DNA from: Candidatus Gastranaerophilales bacterium
GTDB lineage: Bacteria; Cyanobacteriota; Vampirovibrionia; Gastranaerophilales; Gastranaerophilaceae
DNA: 64,000 nt
Assembly: GCA_905234865.1 (NCBI GenBank)
Contig: CAJOJE010000001.1
Coordinates: 1-64,000 of the forward strand
Direction of reading: 5' to 3'
Positions 1 to 8,653 of the stretch are shown one piece after another. The stretch's first letter is position 1. Each line of letters opens with the position of its first letter. Made by a program: the position numbers and the translations under genes. The notes below the pieces were generated by a model. The model saw nothing but the letters and a program-made list of their open reading frames with translations. It was not told the origin of the DNA and ran no database searches.

Positions 1-1
1 T

Positions 2-670
2 GTCGGTGATACTTCCGCAGCGTGTATTGCGGGCGTTGCGGATATTAACGGCGGAAAGAGCCCGAATAAAATGGATGAAGATGTTTATTTATTCGGCTCC
101 GCTCAATCTTTGGGCGGCGAATGCCCAATCGGAGAGCAAGTGGAAATTTGTTATTACCGTCCTAAAAAAACTGCTGACCTAATTGCTTCAAAAGGGTTCG
201 TAACAGCTTCTGAGTGCACGGAAAACATTAGTACTTGGAGGGGGTACGATAATATGTGCAGTCTTTATTCTAACGATGTCGGTGTATTAAATGCGGATGA
301 AAATTGGTTTGTTGCAACCGTAAAAGAATGTGGTAGATGGGTTCGCATAATGTCAAGGGAAGATACTGCGAAAATCCTCAATTGGGTTTATGATACAGAT
401 GCCTTTGTTAGCGGTTCAGGTAACGCTGACGGTATGAACGTAACCGTTGCCATGACAGATGCACATTATAAACGTTTGGCAAAATTCGGTTTACCTGACC
501 CTAGAGTTGTTGGATCTGTTTGTATCAGTAATAGTGCAACAAATTCTACTACACGCTATACTGAAAGAGTTTGTATTTACCCTTGGGGAACAGCTTGGTC
601 ATCAAGCAAAATGCATGGCGCTTCAAGTATGCCCGGGAACAGTTATCTATTTTGCAGGAAAGTCCAATAA
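2..670 (+). CDS. Prepilin-like surface protein, C-terminal part (5' truncated by window)
   Basis: The reading frame is open from base 2, so the start and N-terminal helix lie outside the window; 222 residues are visible. An early segment reads DINGGKSPNK, the same DxNGxKxPN loop found in the prepilin-like protein at 44424-45155 and the membrane protein at 33539-34423. That loop is typical of the secreted pilin-like families of this lineage and may bind calcium (inference). The rest has scattered Cys residues and an aromatic, Ser-rich end, suggesting an exported, disulfide-bonded globular domain. No enzyme motif is recognised. The first in-frame ATG (base 71) falls inside the conserved loop region, so it is not the true start. 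A terminator follows at once. Confidence 0.6.
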   Translation, partial: VGDTSAACIAGVADINGGKSPNKMDEDVYLFGSAQSLGGECPIGEQVEICYYRPKKTADLIASKGFVTASECTENISTWRGYDNMCSLYSNDVGVLNADENWFVATVKECGRWVRIMSREDTAKILNWVYDTDAFVSGSGNADGMNVTVAMTDAHYKRLAKFGLPDPRVVGSVCISNSATNSTTRYTERVCIYPWGTAWSSSKMHGASSMPGNSYLFCRKVQ

Positions 671-700
671 CAATTACATTGGTTTATTTGTTTAAATATA

Positions 701-732
701 AATAAAAGAGGCCTTTAAGAGCCTCTTTTATT
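701..732. terminator. Bidirectional intrinsic terminator
   Basis: A perfect 12-bp stem (AATAAAAGAGGC / GCCTCTTTTATT) with an 8-nt loop sits between two convergent genes. A- and T-rich flanks on both sides allow it to work for both strands: the pilin-like gene ending at 670 and ychF ending at 750. Confidence 0.85.
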
Positions 733-749
733 TGATAATTGATATTTTA

Positions 750-1847
750 TCAGTTTGCAAATCTAAAGAGCATTATGTCGCCGTCTTGTACTACATAATC
801 TTTTCCTTCAAGCCGAGCTAAGCCCTTTTCTCTTGCTTGCGCCCAAGAGCCTTGTTCCACAAAGTCATTATAAGATACTACTTCCGCTTTAATGAAGCCT
901 TTTTCAAAGTCCGTATGGATAACTCCTGCTGCCTGAGGCGCTTTTGTGCCTTTTTTAATGGTCCATGCTTTAACTTCTTTTTCCCCTGCTGTTATATAGG
1001 TTTGCAAATCAAGAAGGTCATAAGCGGACTTTATCATTTTGTCAATACCTGATGTTTTAACGCCAAGCTCTTTTAAATAGTTCGACGCTTCTTCTTCGCC
1101 GAGCGAAACAAGCTCTGCTTCGAGCCCTGCGCAAATTATGACGGTTTTTGCACCTTGTTTTTTAGAATACTCTTCAACTTTTTTAGAATATTCGTTTCCT
1201 TCCAAAAGGTCGTTTTCTGATACGTTTGCGCAATATATAACGGGTTTTGTCATAAGTAAGAAGAAATTTTTAACAACTTTTTGTTCTTCTTCATCAAACA
1301 TTTCTTTTGCGTTGACAAATTGCCCCTGCTCCAATATCGGCATGATTTTTTCAATTAAAGATACTTCAAGCGCCGCTTCTTTGTCGCCCGATTTTGCGGA
1401 TTTTGCAACTTTTTTAAGGCGGTTTTCAAGCGTTTGAATGTCTGCCAAGGCAAGTTCCGTATTAATTGTTTCGATATCGTCAATCGGGTCGACTCTTCCT
1501 GAAACATGGATTGTATTCGGATCGTCAAAACATCTTACGACTTGAATTATGGCGTCGCATTCTCTTATGTTGGCTAAAAATTGATTACCGAGCCCCTCGC
1601 CTTTGCTTGCACCTTTAACAAGACCCGCAATATCAACAAATTGAATTGCTGCGGGAATGACCGTATCTGTTTTAACCAACGGCTTCAAAACCCATAATCT
1701 TTCATCGGGAACGTTTACAACTCCGACATTCGGCTCAATAGTGCAAAAAGGATAATTTGCACTTTGAGCATTGTCGGATATTGTTAAAGCGTTGAAAAGT
1801 GTTGATTTTCCTACGTTAGGAAGCCCTACTATTCCGCATTTCAGCAT
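750..1847 (-). CDS. ychF: YchF/OLA1-family ATPase (Obg-like P-loop NTPase)
   Basis: Ribosome-associated P-loop ATPase of the Obg family, 365 residues, the usual length. Seen: G1 loop GLPNVGKST at residues 8-16, NYPFCTI switch region, G3 DIAGLVKG near 73, and an NVSEND-like G4 in place of NKxD (the family change that favours ATP over GTP). A C-terminal TGS domain follows ([10 protein letters not shown] onward). It is cytoplasmic and linked to ribosome function and stress adaptation. Its ATG lies inside the end of the upstream PPi-phosphofructokinase gene (7-nt overlap), so the two are very likely cotranscribed and translationally coupled. Confidence 0.97.
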   Translation of the reverse strand: MLKCGIVGLPNVGKSTLFNALTISDNAQSANYPFCTIEPNVGVVNVPDERLWVLKPLVKTDTVIPAAIQFVDIAGLVKGASKGEGLGNQFLANIRECDAIIQVVRCFDDPNTIHVSGRVDPIDDIETINTELALADIQTLENRLKKVAKSAKSGDKEAALEVSLIEKIMPILEQGQFVNAKEMFDEEEQKVVKNFFLLMTKPVIYCANVSENDLLEGNEYSKKVEEYSKKQGAKTVIICAGLEAELVSLGEEEASNYLKELGVKTSGIDKMIKSAYDLLDLQTYITAGEKEVKAWTIKKGTKAPQAAGVIHTDFEKGFIKAEVVSYNDFVEQGSWAQAREKGLARLEGKDYVVQDGDIMLFRFAN

Positions 1848-3517
1848 GTAACTGCCGCCTTTTGTTCTAATTGAAGCGTTAATGTTGTCGCATCACAAAC
1901 TTCCGCAGGTCCGAAGTATTGAATTGCTCCCGGGAATACATAGCAATCATCCATTGCATATTTTTCCCTGTTTGCTTCAAATTCTTTAAATACGGGGCCG
2001 TCTAATTCAACAAGTGCCTTTTGGATAACGGGTTTCATTTTGCCATGACGTTTTTCCATATTCATCATCATAGTTAAAGGAACGCCGCCCGCAAGCCATT
2101 TATCTGCCGGTTCCGTTAAATTTTTAATACAGGATAAGTAGCCTGTTAAGCCTGCCATAATAAGAACACAGGCATTATAACCTAATGAATAGCAATAATC
2201 CGCATCAAAATTTGACGGCATTGCACATCTTCCTTCATACCCGAAGAAATGAGCCTGTTCAGAGAATTTACCCGTATATTTGCCTTCTTTTGCAAGTTCT
2301 TTTAAGTTCTTTTTAACCATTTCGATTAAAAGTTTTTCCGTTTCGATTCTTGAAACCTGAACGTTGCCATGGGGGTCTCTGTCCATTAATAATTGAGCTT
2401 TAATTAAATCGGGTAAAGAATTAAAGACAAATGCTTCGTTTCTTGTTAATTTTTCTGAAATAACTTCGTATTTTTTCTCGTTTTGGATGTTTGCAAATTC
2501 CGGGTTTTTCTCTAATTCTGCCAAAATATCATTCAAAGAAGAAATCATGGTTTTCATCTCGGGAATAAATTCGATTAATCCTTCAGGAATTAAAGCGACG
2601 CCGAAGTTTTTGCCGATTGAAGCTCTTTTAACCACAACATCCGTTATATAATCGACAATTTCTTTTAATGATTGTTTTTTTGCTTCAACTTCTTCTGAGA
2701 TTAAAGCAATGTTTGGCTGAGTCTGAAGTGCAACCTCTAAGCCTACATGAGTTGCGGATCTGCCCATTAATTTAATAAAATGCCAGTATTTTTTAGCGGA
2801 ATTTGCATCCCTCATGATATTTCCGATTAATTCGGAATAAGTTTTCGTTGCGGTGTCAAATCCGAATGAAATTTCAATTTGAGAGTTTTTAAGGTCGCCA
2901 TCTATTGTTTTGGGACAGCCGATAACTTGAATGCCGGTTTCTTTAGCTTTTAGCCATTGAGCAAGCATACAAGCATTTGTATTTGAATCATCTCCGCCGA
3001 TTATGACTATTGCTTCGATATTTAAGGATTTGCAGGTGTGAAGCGTTTTTTCAAATTGTTCTTCCGTTTCAAGTTTTGTTCTTCCTGAACCGATTATGTC
3101 AAAACCGCCGGTATTTCTGTATTGATCAATAAATTCATCGGTAAATTCAACGTATTTCCCGTCAATAATTCCTGACGGGCCGCCTAAAAAGCCGTATAAT
3201 TTATTTTCGGGGTTTGATTCTTTAAGTGCGTCATACAAGCCTGCAATGACGTTGTGTCCGCCGGGGGCTTGGCCGCCCGATAAAATTACGCCGACATTTT
3301 TTCTGTCCCCGATAAGATTTTCTCCCGTTTCACTAAATGACACAATCGGCTCGCCGTAAACTTCCGAAAAAAGTTTTTGAATTTCTTCTTTATCTTTAAC
3401 TGCGCTTGTTTTTTCGCCGTATGTAACTTTTGTGTTTTTAATTCCCTTTTGAAGAATTCCTGCGAGTTTCGGGCTGTATTTCAATCTCGCCTTGTGTAAG
3501 GGTGAAAAATCTCTCAT
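1841..3517 (-). CDS. pfp: PPi-dependent 6-phosphofructokinase (long form)
   Basis: Diphosphate:fructose-6-phosphate 1-phosphotransferase, reversible phosphorylation of fructose 6-phosphate with PPi instead of ATP. Seen: [10 protein letters not shown] near residue 80, [19 protein letters not shown] and [11 protein letters not shown], the PPi/F6P-binding and catalytic motifs of the long (about 550 residue) clade. The Asp-Asp of GGDDS is the usual discriminator against ATP-dependent enzymes. With the pyruvate phosphate dikinase at 59710-62373 it indicates PPi-linked, energy-saving glycolysis (inference). The start has a good SD (AAGGAGA, about 9 nt upstream). ychF overlaps its end. Confidence 0.95.
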   Translation of the reverse strand: MRDFSPLHKARLKYSPKLAGILQKGIKNTKVTYGEKTSAVKDKEEIQKLFSEVYGEPIVSFSETGENLIGDRKNVGVILSGGQAPGGHNVIAGLYDALKESNPENKLYGFLGGPSGIIDGKYVEFTDEFIDQYRNTGGFDIIGSGRTKLETEEQFEKTLHTCKSLNIEAIVIIGGDDSNTNACMLAQWLKAKETGIQVIGCPKTIDGDLKNSQIEISFGFDTATKTYSELIGNIMRDANSAKKYWHFIKLMGRSATHVGLEVALQTQPNIALISEEVEAKKQSLKEIVDYITDVVVKRASIGKNFGVALIPEGLIEFIPEMKTMISSLNDILAELEKNPEFANIQNEKKYEVISEKLTRNEAFVFNSLPDLIKAQLLMDRDPHGNVQVSRIETEKLLIEMVKKNLKELAKEGKYTGKFSEQAHFFGYEGRCAMPSNFDADYCYSLGYNACVLIMAGLTGYLSCIKNLTEPADKWLAGGVPLTMMMNMEKRHGKMKPVIQKALVELDGPVFKEFEANREKYAMDDCYVFPGAIQYFGPAEVCDATTLTLQLEQKAAVTC

Positions 3518-3598
3518 AAATATTAATCTCCTTTTACTTATTCATTGTTTTTATTGTAATACAAAAATATGATTTTAAAAAATTAATTTAAAAAAATA

Positions 3599-3626
3599 TT
3601 GACATGATATTTTTATACGCTATTAT
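3599..3626 (+). promoter_or_regulatory. Sigma70-like promoter of tRNA-Gly
   Basis: TTGACA at 3599-3604 and TATTAT at 3621-3626, 16-bp spacer, 22 nt upstream of the mature tRNA 5' end. Confidence 0.7.
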
Positions 3627-3648
3627 TATATTCGTAAGTTAAATATTT

Positions 3649-3723
3649 GCGGGAGTAATTCAGTGGTAGAATGCTTCCTTGCCAAGGAAGATGTCGCGAG
3701 TTCGATCCTCGTCTCCCGCTCCA
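3649..3723 (+). tRNA. tRNA-Gly (GCC)
   Basis: Complete cloverleaf with CCA encoded (3721-3723). Acceptor GCGGGAG pairs with CTCCCGC. The anticodon stem CTTCC/GGAAG holds loop TTGCCAA, anticodon GCC. The T arm carries TTCGATC. Its 3' end partly resembles the tRNA relic at 8559-8585 (see findings). Confidence 0.97.
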
Positions 3724-3725
3724 TT

Positions 3726-3750
3726 TATCGCCTATAGGGCGATATTTTTT
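3726..3750 (+). terminator. Intrinsic terminator of tRNA-Gly
   Basis: TATCGCC / GGCGATA stem (7 bp), 5-nt loop, then a T run at 3745-3750, immediately after the CCA end. Confidence 0.85.
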
Positions 3751-3919
3751 TAAACTAATTTTAGGTTAAATATTGTATTGGCATTTAATAATGTTGTATT
3801 ATGTCGAGTAGTTCTCTCTTGGCGTTTAGTGTAATTAGACGAGTAGTACGGTTTTGTCAGTTTGACTATTTTATTTTCTAAAACTCGCTCGTTATAGGGG
3901 TTTTGCTGGTCGGAAGTGC

Positions 3920-4068
3920 AACTTTACCAAAAAACCGATTTACTCATACTTACTCATTATTTACTCACACCGGTCGGCTACTTTCCAATAATAGCAAGAA
4001 AATTTTTAAAGCGGTTTTTGGGGTATAGAACGCTTTTTTTGGTAAGGTATGGTTTTTTTGGTAAAGTT
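3920..4068. repeat. Inverted-repeat-bounded segment in a gene-poor stretch
   Basis: Between the tRNA-Gly terminator and the gene at 4077 there is no convincing coding region. The stretch contains AACTTTACCAAAAAACC at 3920-3936 and its near-perfect inverse (one extra T) at 4051-4068, bounding about 149 bp. This could be a MITE-like remnant or a regulatory dyad. I see no clear target-site duplication. A plus-strand reading across it (3916-4158) looks like noise. Confidence 0.4.
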
Positions 4069-4076
4069 AAAATTTA

Positions 4077-4286
4077 TTATTTTTCATTATCAATAAAAAA
4101 CGCATTTAATAAATCTGCGTTATCTCTTAAACTTTTAATAACAGGTGCGAGGTTGTAACATTCCTCAATTTCAAGTTGATTGCTAACAAAATAATCAACA
4201 ATAACGGCTATATTATAAACATTTTCTGCCAATTTGCTAATTTGCTTAAATTCTTTATTTGTAATATTATATCCTGCTTCTTCCAT
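4077..4286 (-). CDS. Small helical protein, unknown
   Basis: A 69-residue protein with a convincing SD (GAGGAG just upstream of ATG). The composition is amphipathic and acidic (EEAGYNITNKEFKQ at the start, SLRDNADLLNAFF near the end), with no signal peptide or membrane segment. I recognise no family. It is the last gene of a minus-strand group with the PIN-like protein and the repeat nuclease, so it may belong to the same accessory unit. A gap of 94 nt separates it from the PIN-like gene. Confidence 0.6.
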   Translation of the reverse strand: MEEAGYNITNKEFKQISKLAENVYNIAVIVDYFVSNQLEIEECYNLAPVIKSLRDNADLLNAFFIDNEK

Positions 4287-4380
4287 AATCTCCTCTATAT
4301 ATCACGAAACACAACATATGAAAGAAGTCAAAAAAGCGAAAAAGCAGGAAAAGTTTTACAAAAGAACACATTGTGAAATT

Positions 4381-5322
4381 TTATTTAATATACTTAATAT
4401 CTTTCAAGTATTCTATAAAATCATCAGGATTCAATATTTTTTTATTTGTATTTTTATAAATGTCTTCAAAACAGTGTTTCATATAATGGGAGTCATTTGC
4501 TAATAAAATATCCAAGTTTTTCATACAACAAATATAATCATTGTCATTAAAGGATTTATCAAAACATTTTGTTCGATCTTCATAGTGAAAAGTTAAATAA
4601 TATTTATAAATTTCCATATATTTTTTTAAATATGTATCTTGCAAATATAGTTTGATTATATTTTTAAATATGGTTTTATATTTTATTATAAATTGACCTA
4701 TAACCATTGAATCCATTTTATAATTTAAAAACTTAATAAGTCTTTCTTTTGAGGGTAGTACTCTTAACTCATTAAGGATTTTGCTAGAATGTTCTTTTAA
4801 AAATAAGTCTTTTGTTACAAATTTTTCTATATAGTTGTTTATTTGAACATTGGATTTTAAATTTTTAATTTCATTTTCCTCTTCAACAAGAATTTTTATA
4901 GATTCTTCATATATTTCAGAATTGGATTTGATTTTATTTCTATGAATTTCTTTTATTGAATCCCAATTAGCATAATTATTTTTAAAATCATTAAAAAAAG
5001 TGGTAATTTGTTCTTTGGAGTATAAATAATAATTATCTTCAAAATTTTCATTTGATAATTCATATAAAATTATATTATCAACACCTTTAAAGAAATTATA
5101 ATCGGAATATTTAAAAAGGAAGTTAACGATACGATTATAAAAATCTTTTTTACTCGCAATATAAGATAAGTCAATAATATTTTCATGAAATGTCATATCT
5201 GAAACATAAAAAGACAGTAATCCATTATTTTTTAAATCTAAAATATGATTTTGTTCAAATAAGTTTATTAAATTGTCTTTAAGAACGCTATTATCAAACA
5301 ATATTTTTATAGGTTGTTGCAT
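4381..5322 (-). CDS. PIN-like domain protein (putative RNase), tentative
   Basis: 313 residues, very Lys/Asn/Ile-rich and more AT-rich than its neighbours. The two ends look like the split acidic site of PIN-like nucleases: ILFDNSVLKDN at residues 7-17 and, near the C terminus, a DND...NLDILLANDSHYMKH stretch followed by a PDDFIEYL-type ending, which in PIN-like proteins carries the late Asp residues. The long helical middle is unassigned. PIN nucleases cut RNA and often act as toxins or defence effectors; here that is inference from weak motif resemblance. The 915-residue zinc-repeat nuclease lies upstream on the same strand, 210 nt away. Confidence 0.5.
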   Translation of the reverse strand: MQQPIKILFDNSVLKDNLINLFEQNHILDLKNNGLLSFYVSDMTFHENIIDLSYIASKKDFYNRIVNFLFKYSDYNFFKGVDNIILYELSNENFEDNYYLYSKEQITTFFNDFKNNYANWDSIKEIHRNKIKSNSEIYEESIKILVEEENEIKNLKSNVQINNYIEKFVTKDLFLKEHSSKILNELRVLPSKERLIKFLNYKMDSMVIGQFIIKYKTIFKNIIKLYLQDTYLKKYMEIYKYYLTFHYEDRTKCFDKSFNDNDYICCMKNLDILLANDSHYMKHCFEDIYKNTNKKILNPDDFIEYLKDIKYIK

Positions 5323-5532
5323 TAAATCTTATTTACCCCTAAATTGTGTTTTCAATATATATTTATAAATCTAAATACGCTGTAACTTCTTTAACAACAT
5401 TTAAATTTTCTTATGATGATTTTGATTTAAAATGAATTGCTTCAATATTGTCTGCATTGGTTTTAAACTGTTCAGAATCTGTTTTTACAAAGAATTCATT
5501 TTCGCTACTCGTTAATTCTTGTATCTTTCCAT

Positions 5533-8280
5533 TTATATTCCTTTACCGCAATTTGGACAAACATATTTTTTTCTAACTTTTCTACGAACTTCTTCCTGAT
5601 ATTCATATTCACATTTTGAACATTTCCACCAAACAACATAGTGGCTTCCTGCTGAAATTTGTGTTGGTTTTAACTCACCGTTTTTTTCATAATTCCATTC
5701 TTCTATTATTTCTTGATGCGTAGTTGCCAAATCGTTGTTACCTGTTATTACCCTTTTCTTGGAACAAATAGGACATCCGTACCCACGCTTTCGCGTTTTT
5801 ACACTCATTTCCCACTCTTTTCCACACATTGAGCACTTCCACCATACTTTTTTCTCCGTTCCTGCGGAAACATTCGTAGGTTTTAAGTCACCATTCTTTG
5901 TTGGGTGCCACTCTTTTGCAATATCAGGATGAGTTGTTGCTAAATCGTTATGTCCTGATAATAATTTTCTATCTGAACAATAAGGACATTTAGAATCTTT
6001 TCTATCAGAAATTCTTCCTTGCCACTCATGTCCTTGCTCACACTGCCACCATACTTTCTTATCTGAACCAGCAAATACATTTTCGGGTTTTAAATCTCCA
6101 TTTTTTGTAGGATGCCACTGCTTTGCAAACTCTGGTTTTGTTGTTGTTAAATCATTAAAGCCTGCATAAATTTTTCTATTACTGCAATATGGACATTTTG
6201 TTTTCATGCTTGTTCGGGTATGTATCGTAGCTTCCCATTCGTGCCCATGTTCACATTGCCACCAAACCTTTTTGCTACTTCCTGCACTCACATATTCAGG
6301 CTTTAATTTTCCATTTTTAGTTGGGTGCCATTCTTTAGCTATTGCTGGATATTTCTGTGCTAATGAGTTTTCTTCTTCTAAAAACTCCATTAAATCATAT
6401 ATCTTAGTAGTATCTCTTTCAATATTTATTGATATCTTTGGAGATATAGCATAGTGCGTTTTAATATAATTTATTATAAACAATATCGCATTATCTAAGT
6501 CTTTATTATTGTTTTCCTTTAAATAATAACAGGCTGTTGCAATATCATTTATTACAGGGCAGTCTTTTTCTCTAACTCTAATCAAAGACAGTCCATATTC
6601 TTTACATAAGCTATATTTTTTAATATCTTTTTCGTGTTTTTTATGATAGAAACTCCCATCATATTCAATTCCTAAGTTTATATCTTCTATAAAGATATCC
6701 AGTTCCAAATTATGTGAATATGGTAGTTTGTAGTTTTCGTGTGCATTTGGAAACATCTGTTTCATATAGTAATATATTGCTTTTTCAGGGAATGAAACTC
6801 GTCTTGATTCGTTACATTTAGGGCAACCACTATTTAATTCGGCTCTATTGTATATAGGAGCTTTCCATTCGTGTCCTTTTTTACATTGCCACCAAACATG
6901 CTTTATTGAACCAGCAACTACATCTGTGGGTTTTAAACTTCCATTTTTAGTTGGATGCCATTCCTTTATTAAATCAGGATGCGTTGTAGCTAAGTCATTA
7001 TAACCTATATGTATTTGTTTATTTGAACATACAGGGCAACCTTGATTTTGTCCAGTTCTACTTGATACAAGAGCTTTCCATTCGTGTCCATGTTCACATC
7101 TCCACCAAACTTTTTGATTTGCTCCTGCAGTTAAATCTGTAGGTTTTAAGTCTCCATTTTTAAACGGATGCCATTGTTTAGCGAGTTTAGGATGTGTTGT
7201 TTCTAGGTCATTATGTCCCTTTAGGACTTGTCTATTGCTACATACTGGACAACCCACTTTTTTCCTATCAACTACTCTACATTTCCATTCATGCCCATGT
7301 TCACAAATCCACCAAATTTTTTTATCAGTGCCTATGCCTATTTCATCTGGTTTTAAATTACCGTTTTTGGTAGGATGCCATTGTTTGGCTATTTCGGGAT
7401 GCGTAGTCGCAAGGTCATTATAATCTTTCAAAATTTTATAATTACTACAATATGGACAGCCTGTGTTTAACTTAGTTCGTGATTTGATATTTGCTTCCCA
7501 TTCATGTCCTTTTTCACATTTCCACCATACTTTTCTATCGCTGCCAGCAACTACATCAGTAGGTTTTAAATTTCCATTTTTAGTTGGATGCCATTCCTTT
7601 GCAATATCAGGGTGTGTTGTAACAAGGTCATTGTATCCTATTAACACTTTTTTGTTTGCACAATATGGACATTTTGCATCACTATGAGTTCTGCTAGCAA
7701 TAGTTGACTCCCATTCGTGTCCAAGTTCACATTGCCACCAGACTCTTTTTATAGACTTAGAATGCACTTGCGTTGGTTTTAAATCCCCGTTTTTAGTTGG
7801 ATGCCATTCTTTTGCTATTTCTGGATATAATGTAGCTAAGTCATTTTCTCCTTCTATAACATACTTTCCAGCACAATAAGGACAGCCTTGTCCCCTATTT
7901 CTTGAATCAATAATAGCTTTCCATTCATGTCCTTTTTCGCATTTCCACCATACTTTTATACGGCTACCCACAACAACATCTGTTGGTTTTAGATCCCCAT
8001 TCTTAGTTGGATGCCATTGTTTGGCTATTTCGGGATGAGTAGTTGCCAAGTCATTGTAACCAACTAAAACTTTTTTATTAGAGCAATAAGGGCAACCTGA
8101 CTTTGCTCTCGAAGAAGGTCTTGCTTCCCATTCATGCCCCTTATTACATATCCACCAATGTTTTGCATTACACCCATATTCAACATTATGTGGTGTATTT
8201 TTGCCATTCTTCGTTGGATGCCATTCTTTTAGCAAATCTTCCCTTTTATTTTCAACACACCAGTCATAAAATGTTTTCAT
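5533..8280 (-). CDS. Eleven-repeat treble-clef zinc protein with embedded PD-(D/E)XK nuclease
   Basis: 915 residues built from eleven units of about 70 residues, each with NDLATTHP, EWHPTKNG, LKP, VWWxCxxGHEW and CPxC. Seven units (to about residue 497) precede and four follow a non-repeat block of about 150 residues. This block has ELDIFIED, GIEYDGSFYH and LIRVRE, the acidic-residue pattern of Vsr/DUF559-like restriction-fold nucleases; key residues are about D528, E539 and D541. The units match the 'probable zinc-ribbon/treble-clef' domain (PF14311-like), with C-H-C-C ligands in units 1-9; units 10 and 11 switch to CxxC...CxxC. Likely DNA-binding and DNA-cutting; substrate unknown. Upstream DNA contains an inverted repeat. 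Confidence 0.85.
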   Translation of the reverse strand: MKTFYDWCVENKREDLLKEWHPTKNGKNTPHNVEYGCNAKHWWICNKGHEWEARPSSRAKSGCPYCSNKKVLVGYNDLATTHPEIAKQWHPTKNGDLKPTDVVVGSRIKVWWKCEKGHEWKAIIDSRNRGQGCPYCAGKYVIEGENDLATLYPEIAKEWHPTKNGDLKPTQVHSKSIKRVWWQCELGHEWESTIASRTHSDAKCPYCANKKVLIGYNDLVTTHPDIAKEWHPTKNGNLKPTDVVAGSDRKVWWKCEKGHEWEANIKSRTKLNTGCPYCSNYKILKDYNDLATTHPEIAKQWHPTKNGNLKPDEIGIGTDKKIWWICEHGHEWKCRVVDRKKVGCPVCSNRQVLKGHNDLETTHPKLAKQWHPFKNGDLKPTDLTAGANQKVWWRCEHGHEWKALVSSRTGQNQGCPVCSNKQIHIGYNDLATTHPDLIKEWHPTKNGSLKPTDVVAGSIKHVWWQCKKGHEWKAPIYNRAELNSGCPKCNESRRVSFPEKAIYYYMKQMFPNAHENYKLPYSHNLELDIFIEDINLGIEYDGSFYHKKHEKDIKKYSLCKEYGLSLIRVREKDCPVINDIATACYYLKENNNKDLDNAILFIINYIKTHYAISPKISINIERDTTKIYDLMEFLEEENSLAQKYPAIAKEWHPTKNGKLKPEYVSAGSSKKVWWQCEHGHEWEATIHTRTSMKTKCPYCSNRKIYAGFNDLTTTKPEFAKQWHPTKNGDLKPENVFAGSDKKVWWQCEQGHEWQGRISDRKDSKCPYCSDRKLLSGHNDLATTHPDIAKEWHPTKNGDLKPTNVSAGTEKKVWWKCSMCGKEWEMSVKTRKRGYGCPICSKKRVITGNNDLATTHQEIIEEWNYEKNGELKPTQISAGSHYVVWWKCSKCEYEYQEEVRRKVRKKYVCPNCGKGI

Positions 8281-8324
8281 AAGATAATATTAGCATAAAT
8301 TAAAAGTTGTTTTTTACATTTCTT

Positions 8325-8442
8325 CGTAATAATTATGCAGAATTTGAACGAAAAATCAATGCTTTTCGGCTCTCAAATTTTTGTAAAATTAGCCTCTAAT
8401 ATTGTGAGCGTTTGACAAACTGCCTTTTGCATAATTATTATG
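8325..8442. repeat. Inverted repeat upstream of the repeat nuclease
   Basis: CGTAATAATTATGCA at 8325-8339 and TGCATAATTATTATG at 8428-8442 are inverted copies matching at 14 of 15 positions, about 88 bp apart, just upstream of the nuclease start (8280). Could be paired operators or element debris. Confidence 0.4.
8412..8441 (+). promoter_or_regulatory. Sigma70-like promoter firing into a gene-free stretch
   Basis: TTGACA at 8412-8417 and TATTAT at 8436-8441, 18-bp spacer. It points to the right, away from the nuclease gene, toward the hairpin and tRNA-like end at 8515-8585, where no protein gene exists on this strand. Confidence 0.45.
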
Positions 8443-8514
8443 AAAAGATATTAAGAAGATGTTCAGGGACTTTAAATGTGATTAAAACAGAGTTAATGTG
8501 TTAGTGTAAAAAAT

Positions 8515-8585
8515 ATTAATTGAAAGTTGCAAATTTCAATTAATCATAATCTGGATAAACGAGTTCGTTTCTCGTCTTCCCCACA
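8515..8585 (+). other. Hairpin plus tRNA 3'-end relic (T arm and acceptor strand)
   Basis: A perfect 11-bp hairpin (ATTAATTGAAA / TTTCAATTAAT, 8515-8525 with 8534-8544) is followed by a 5-bp stem ACGAG/CTCGT closing a 7-nt loop TTCGTTT (8559-8575), then CTTCCCC-A-CA. That is the layout of a tRNA T arm, acceptor 3' strand, discriminator and partial CCA. No matching 5' half (GGGGAAG) is visible upstream. It may be a tRNA relic, an attachment-site scar, or the 3' end of a small RNA made from the promoter at 8412. Confidence 0.45.
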
Positions 8586-8653
8586 TAAAAGAGTCATACT
8601 AACTGTGATAATAGATCACACTGCAAGTCGTGATACATTTAGTTTGCTACTTT

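Noticed and set aside
5421-5530. Protein-like minus-strand stretch (ELTSSENEFFVKTDSEQF...) between the repeat nuclease and the PIN-like gene
   Set aside because: No start codon in the frame and an upstream stop; could be the tail of a lost gene, but too short to support.
8604-8620. TGTGATAATAGATCACA dyad resembling a CRP site
   Set aside because: The half-site spacing is 7 rather than 6 and no promoter or gene start is suitably placed; chance palindromes are common in this DNA.
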